A stretch of DNA of 64,000 bases from Marasmius tenuissimus (Eukaryota; Basidiomycota; Agaricomycetes; Agaricales; Marasmiaceae), in the NCBI GenBank assembly GCA_029532415.1, contig JAQOTA010000050.1, forward strand, positions 1,364,001 to 1,428,000, given 5' to 3'. Positions 58,650-64,000 of the stretch are shown piece after piece (positions within the stretch are counted from its first letter, which is position 1; every line of letters starts with the position of its first letter). The position numbers were made by a program, and so were the translations under genes. The notes below the pieces were generated by a model. It saw only the letters and a list, made by a program, of their open reading frames with translations. It searched no databases and had not been told where the DNA came from.

Positions 58650-60129
58650 CGAGCGGAATGGAGAGGGTGAGAGGAAAGTGGGGGGAAGAAAGAGAAGAGC
58701 CGTTGCGACGAATTGCTGTGTTGGCTACATCCCATCTCGTGTTTGAATCGCCGTCATATCTCCCATTACTGACACGGTCACCTGGCGTGTCCCCGGTAGT
58801 TGTAGGCCTTTCGTGCGAATTCAATGGAAACCTATGAGGATTAATACTTTCTTCGTCTGCGGTCGGCGAGACTGAAAAGCACGAATCTACTAGTCAAATT
58901 GAATCGCTGTGAGCATTCGGGGTATGAAATGAGACTCCTCACCAAAGCAAGCAGACACCATCGGCGTTCAACGTTCAAGCCAGCTGAATGGAGGCCGGAA
59001 GTATCTTCGAGGTAGTGAGAGAAGAACCAAGAAATCCGGTCAGTCAATTGGGCAATATGAAAGTCGAAGTGAAACGCTCCAGATAGTCCAGGCGCAGATT
59101 ACACCGTCAAACACTCTGATTCTCGAGGTACCGGTGTTGACGCGACAGCCTCAACCCCAGTAACAATACGTCCTGTTTACTGTCCGCGACCCTCTCATCT
59201 TCCTTCCAAACCTTCCTTCCAAACAGCCTGAGGCGTAGGACGAGAGGTACGGACTCCAGAGGATCGCCGGCTCGAGGTGGAGTCGGCTCGAACATAGGGC
59301 CGAATGACATGGACGTCAAGATGATTGAGGTGGCTATCTCGGAGGGCGGCAGCTCGGTTTTTCAAGAGCGTCAGACCCACACGTTCAAACCCACTGCCAT
59401 GCCCTCAGCTTTGGCTCGGTTTCGAGTTGCAACGAGAGCCCGTCTCTAAGGAACCATTCGGTGGGTCGAAAGATAATCATGAGTTTGAATTGGAGGCTTG
59501 AGCATGCAGCAGTCGTTTCGATGAGGCTGTTCACAGTCTGAGAGCCCAAGTTATCAAAAAACATCTCACAATTCTACTCGTTGAATGTTCCAAAAGGTGA
59601 ATGCCAATAGTCTTTCTATTTTGTTCAATGTTCATCTTCGTTCTGGATCCGGATGAGCGATAGGTCGAGACTTTAGGGAAATAAATGCCCAATGGCATGA
59701 GTGAAAATATCATCCCAGCACCCCCTTCAAAACCATCAGAGATGATAAGGCGAGTGGTCGTATTGGGTACGCACCTAGAACATCTCGTTCTAGACCCATG
59801 TTTTCAAAGTCATGTCCTCTTGGCCGCAGTTGACTTGTATTCGCATCATTCTGAGAGAACGGTAGGCCGAGAATCAATAAAATCTAGTGTTCGAGATGTT
59901 CAGGGATCGCAAGGTCTCAAACTCAAAGTGAATGAGGTATTTGTGTTGATTGAAGCCTCGCGACCTCAAATCAACATCGAAGGTGAACGAATGACACCGG
60001 CCCTGGGACCGGCACAGTCAAACTTCAAACAAGCCTCCAGGCCGGCGTATGTTCCTTTCCCCACAACCACCACAACCAGTCCCCAGAACCCTCGTCCCAC
60101 GACAAACAAGATCTCAAGGCCTCGAAATT
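58650..60129. other. Upstream region of A8 with weak coding relics
   Basis: It is equivalent to 110-1569 and closest to 7360-8809. It holds the A8 promoter side; the plus-strand frame 59685-60158 is open and partly shared with units 1 and 2. Not called as a gene because the other strand is equally conserved in parts. Confidence 0.35.
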
Positions 60130-62715
60130 TTATTGCATTCGGTGGTTCTCTGTGTTGATCGGGACGTATGCCTCAGCTTTCCTCAGGACTCGGGTACAAG
60201 CTCGCCCGATCTCACGGATTCTTCGCGCACAGTCCTTGCTCAGCAATGTCACCTTCAAAGCTTTTCCCGTGTTTGCGCTGTCTGGGGTGTAAACCCGTCT
60301 CGCTGCGCTGGTGTTTGACTATTACCAAGGTACTGATCTTTGGTTTAGATTATACGTTGCTTCATCGGTTGAGTGCGCGGTCTCCGAGCGCCTGGCAATC
60401 AAGGTATCACCGACTTCTTCATGACCTGCAGCGATCACGGTCATGCCTTCATCCTGCACTGATACAAGTTGGATAAAAACGCTCAGCTCATTCTCAAGGC
60501 GAGAAACTGCCAGATGCTGAGCATTGATTCGACAAGGGTCTCGGCCAACACGACGAAGATTGAGCAGTGAATTCCCCTCGAGTTTACTGTAACTTGCTTT
60601 GCATCGCTGCCGATGCTGAGACCGGGCCCAAGCAGGTCGAAACCGAACTCACAATACTATCTGAAATTTGTTGACATTATCGCGGCCGTGATAGTTTCCA
60701 TGTCAATGTATTATCATTTGGAGGGTTATCGAATTTCAAGTTGTGCGCTTCTATCTTCGACGTGCCTGCGAAACAACCTCCAGATGTCGTCTGACGTCGG
60801 CAGCTTCACTCTGTCACTCCAGACATGCACCATTCACCCCCAAAAACCGACTGCACGAAGACAGGAAGCTTGCATACAGCAACCTAAAGGCAGCGTGAGC
60901 TATTGATGACGGGTCCGGGAGTTTGAGTGTCGACGTGCAGGCTTCTCCGATACAATCCATTCATCGGATCCATCTTGAGGGAATGTGAGTATTTTGTCAA
61001 TGTTGTAGTATTCATCCGAGAGCTCACCTTATTTAAATTTCTAGGACGTTCCTTCAAACATTTTCATCCCTCGTTGGGATTGTTAGGACCACTATACACC
61101 TTGTGCTCAATGTGAGTATTTACGTCCGTTTTTGACATGGTTCAGGACTCACCTTGACGGCCGTCGCTTCCAGAACCTCTTTACCTCCCCCCTCGACTCG
61201 TACACACTCTCTTCTTCTCCCTGGGTCATTTCTTACACGCCTCAATTTCCCCATCTCAAGCTTGGTTTCGGGATATCGCTGTTCAGTGGGCCCAAGCCGA
61301 ACGCACGGTAAGTGTCTTGTTGGCTCCGGATAAGCCGACGGGAGGTTCACCTAGACGGTTGCCGTCGCATTGATCAAGTTTGAGGAGTGGCAATGAAGGC
61401 TTGTGTATTTGCTATGAACGAATCTGGGAGTGATTCGAAGCGTTCCTTTGTTCCTTTTGGTTAATCAGTCTCCAAGAACGAGTCGTTTTCTCTTGACTTT
61501 GGACTCATGGATGGCCGCAGGGTTGAGAGATTTCAGTTGGTCGTGAGGTATTTCGAGGCTACCGAAGAGGGTCGGTCGTGTTGAAAAGACGGGATTCAGA
61601 AGATTTGATTTCTAATTGAGAAGAGCGGGTTGGTAAACATGGATGGAAAGACTGATTTCGTTGTGGGTGTAGTATTTTATTTTGGAGGAACGGATATTGT
61701 TCAGCCGATGTGCTTGTACGTGGAGAGAGTCATTACGGAAGAGGTGATTTTGGCGATCGGAGGTCGAGGTAGGTATCCATGGTGTGTGAATACAGAGGTT
61801 CTTGAGGATGATGTTTTGCTTCCGCCGCTTCCGCCACTTCCGCCACCAAGCTCATAGCCCTTCTCCCTCTCGCTATCGTGTATCCACTCCATGTTGTCTT
61901 ATACCTCAGTGTCACCACGAGTCAGCTTGGTAGAACGTGCAGCTACGAGGTTGGTTAGACAAGGTTATGCACCATGGGCAGCGGCAATACGTCCGAGAAG
62001 GCGCAGGCCATCGCCTCAGTAGTTCACTGTTGATGCGTCAGTATGTGCGTTTAACGACCGGAGAAAAACAATAGGCATTCACACGTGAGGCGCAACGTTG
62101 ATGGTGGTGACGAGGCGAGCATCCGAAGTGTTGTGGGGGAAACCTGGATAACGCGTCGTGTCCTCGGAAGGAGTGGGCATACACATAAAAGAGGTGACTG
62201 AACGGAATGTTCTGTGGCGTTTGCTTCACCTGGCTCGGTTGATGATGGTGGATAGTGTTCCGACGATAAGAAAGGATCCGATGCATTTTAGCGGTAGGCT
62301 AGGCTATAGGCATCTTGCAGAAAACTTGTGAAGACAAAATCAGAAAACGAAATTAAAAAAAAAACATGTGCCTCATCGGACATACCAATGTCAATCACTG
62401 ACCCAAGTTCAGGCGGCCAACTGAGCACTGTGAGGTGGAATTGGGAACGTCGCCGTCGTTGGGAGACATCGAGATAAGATTAAATTCTTAGTGGTGCTGT
62501 GCCGGGGGGCCTGGTCAATGCGTGAGAACATGATTGTTGAAAACTGACTCGGACAGGCTCGAAGCACTTTCCCTGTGTTCATCGATATCCTGCTCATAGT
62601 GCTCCAATCTGCTTGCATTCCGAAAGCCAACCTCGCTGTCTAAGTCAACCTCCTTCGAGCGTTCACGCGTCCACGCTTCAAGCCAGTAGCAATCCTTTCG
62701 CAGGGCCACAGAAAT
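60130..62715 (-). pseudogene. D8: family D gene, frameshifted
   Basis: The N-terminal stretch reads LDSEVGFRNASRLEHYEQDI then HRESASSLSESVFNNHVLTH (62645-62515). The next exon has a 1-base insertion relative to D1 and D4 (near 62480), which breaks NLFYLNV. Further on: SLEIPHDQLKSLNPAAIHES near 61560-61500, DGNRLGEPPVGLSGANKTLT near 61360-61305, VYESRGEVKRFWKRRPS near 61205-61155 before GTGAGT, and CIVVLTIPTRDEN with a TGA. AGHEEVGDTLIARRSETAHS (near 60430-60370) and the C-terminal REIGRACTRVLRKAEAYVP remain open; the stop is at 60130-60132. Likely a decaying copy. Confidence 0.4.
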
Positions 62716-62887
62716 CTCAAATCAATCACAAAACCACTGACCGCCTTCACAATTGCTACCGGCCTCAAACCAGAAACTTTACATCGAGTCCAACTCTCTA
62801 TCAATCTGATTCCTACCCTCCGTCGCTCATCAATTGCTTTCAACCCTTCTTGAAGCCGCCTGAACACCTACTAGTCGCTTCAATCTC

Positions 62888-64000
62888 ATGTCGCCCCAAT
62901 CCTCTCCCTTCCACGCTAGAACCGTGCTCTCTGCCTGCTCGCCTCAGCTGAGCTTCAACGAAACACAGTCTTCCCTCAGATCCGCCGACACTCAAATCTT
63001 AGGACTACAAACAAAGAGTTCATGTTCAAATCAAGCATCGGGATAGACTGACCCATGCAACGGCTATACTCGAGCGAGTGCTGAGTCTTGTTCCTACACC
63101 AGACCTTGCACCAGTTGTCGGGCGTTATACTCTCGAGGCGATACGCGCTACTAAAGAATGCCACAAATCCGGAGTACCAGTGGAGGTACGGTCGTGGACG
63201 CCTCCGAGTGGTGGTCGACAAGTAATTCTTCCAGTTCCAAGCTTTAAGACCGAGGCCCTTCGGGACTGGGTCAGCGCTCAGCCTCCCAGGCTATATGCCC
63301 AATTGCCCAAGTGCCGCGTGCGTGGCGAGTCTGTTGACACAGAGACTCTTGAAGAGTCTACGCCTTGATTCTCACATACCTACCAGATAACGTTCAGTCT
63401 ATCTAACGGTTTACTCTCGTTCAACGGCACCGACACTCAGGGTCATGGTTTCGGACCCGGCACGCCTTCATTGCCTCCCGTATCGAGAGAGGAGCCACTT
63501 CCATCTGATCACCGACCGACCCGACTTGAAAGCATGTCAAGTCTTACCAAAGTCGAAGTTCATGGCCGTCTCAAAACTGGATATTCTCGCGGTCAAGCAA
63601 TCCAGATTCTCGGATGACCGAGTGTCGGTGAGCAAACTCTGATTTGCCACGTCCGAAGACTCATGAACCTTTAGTACGCCATTGCCCAAACTGTGGCCTG
63701 GCGGATCACCGTCAAAACTCCCTGGCGTGGATCGGTAAGCTAACACGTCGGCGATGACACCATCGAAAAAGTGCTCCTCTGCTCCCAGGGTTTGCAGTCA
63801 AATAGGATTCCTTTGTTCCGCAACCCTAAGGCTCACCACGAACGTACCCGGCACCTGCAAACTCTGTTTTTTTAGTACCGACGGGCATACGACTCAACAA
63901 TGTACTAGTTGATGTCTCTCGCGGCGTATGAAGTTTTGGACTAGGCCTCCATCGGTGAACTTTGTGGCCAATCCGGACGACGGAGAAAGACATGTGGTCT
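62888..64000 (+). CDS. E9: family E gene, best-preserved copy, cut by window edge
   Basis: The start at 62888 gives MSPQSSPFH and QLSFNETQSSLRSADTQILG. Then comes VVGRYTLEAIRATKECHKSG and VPVEVRSWTPPSGGRQVILP. The segment 63445-63620 is intact (LHCLPYRERSHFHLITDRPD, FMAVSKLDILAVKQSRFSDD), with a GTGAGC donor after SDDRVS, then exon YAIAQTVAWRITVKTPWRG ending at GTAAGC near 63734, and SNRIPLFRNPKAHHER after the next acceptor. I see no in-frame stop in these exons, but the join near 63050 is unclear. The C-terminal exons lie beyond the window, where an A9 gene would be expected on the minus strand. Confidence 0.5.

Noticed and set aside
1..64000. Transposon origin of the repeated units
   Set aside because: I found no transposase, reverse transcriptase, long terminal repeat, terminal inverted repeat or target-site duplication. 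Unit borders vary, which fits unequal exchange better.
1..64000. CRISPR, tRNA, rRNA or bacterial operon features
   Set aside because: No evenly spaced short repeats, no cloverleaf sequences I could recognise and no ribosome binding sites; introns show the DNA is eukaryotic.

Overview
This window looks like nuclear DNA of a mushroom-forming fungus (Basidiomycota, probably Agaricomycetes). Reading frames are short and only join through introns of about 42-67 bases with GT(G/A)xGx donors, CTxAx-like branch sites and AG acceptors. There are no operons, ribosome binding sites, tRNA or rRNA genes, CRISPR arrays or recognisable transposase genes. The assignment rests on gene architecture and on a protein family that I recall, unverified, as a lineage-expanded uncharacterised family of agaric genomes.

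Most of the window is an array of diverged repeat units of about 7.3-8 kb. A complete unit, left to right, holds a decaying minus-strand gene (family D), a divergent plus-strand gene (family E), and a well-preserved minus-strand gene (family A) that converges on E. Eight A copies are visible. A1 (1-109) is cut by the window edge, A2 (5423-7359) is broken, and A3 (12962-15305), A4 (24852-27214), A5 (32811-35150), A6 (40854-43199), A7 (47490-49827) and A8 (56290-58649) appear intact. For A8 I closed an 11-exon model of 619 residues with every junction in frame. Most E and D copies carry stops or frameshifts, so A seems to be the maintained gene.

Two stretches interrupt the array. The first (15.3-24.8 kb) holds a K-family remnant, a unique two-exon membrane-protein gene G (17865-19264), and a block H1 (K and L gene remains). 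The second (43.2-56.3 kb) holds a longer K copy, a divergent E7/A7 pair, and a second copy of the block, H2. H2 starts inside what was the last part of a G-like gene. H1 and H2 lead into A4 and A8, which share a C-terminal type different from that of A3, A5 and A6.

The copies are mosaics: long near-identical tracts (1-2505 with 27106-29610; 21718-23760 with 53116-55158) sit beside diverged flanks, as expected from gene conversion or recent segmental duplication. Other oddities are conserved GC-AG introns in family A, a 45-base perfect inverted repeat in E2, and a deletion that fuses the tails of the convergent genes E2 and A2. Functions of A, D, E, K and L are not recognised. A fast-evolving, converting paralogue array is the kind of locus that recognition or defence genes often form, but nothing in the sequence proves such a role.
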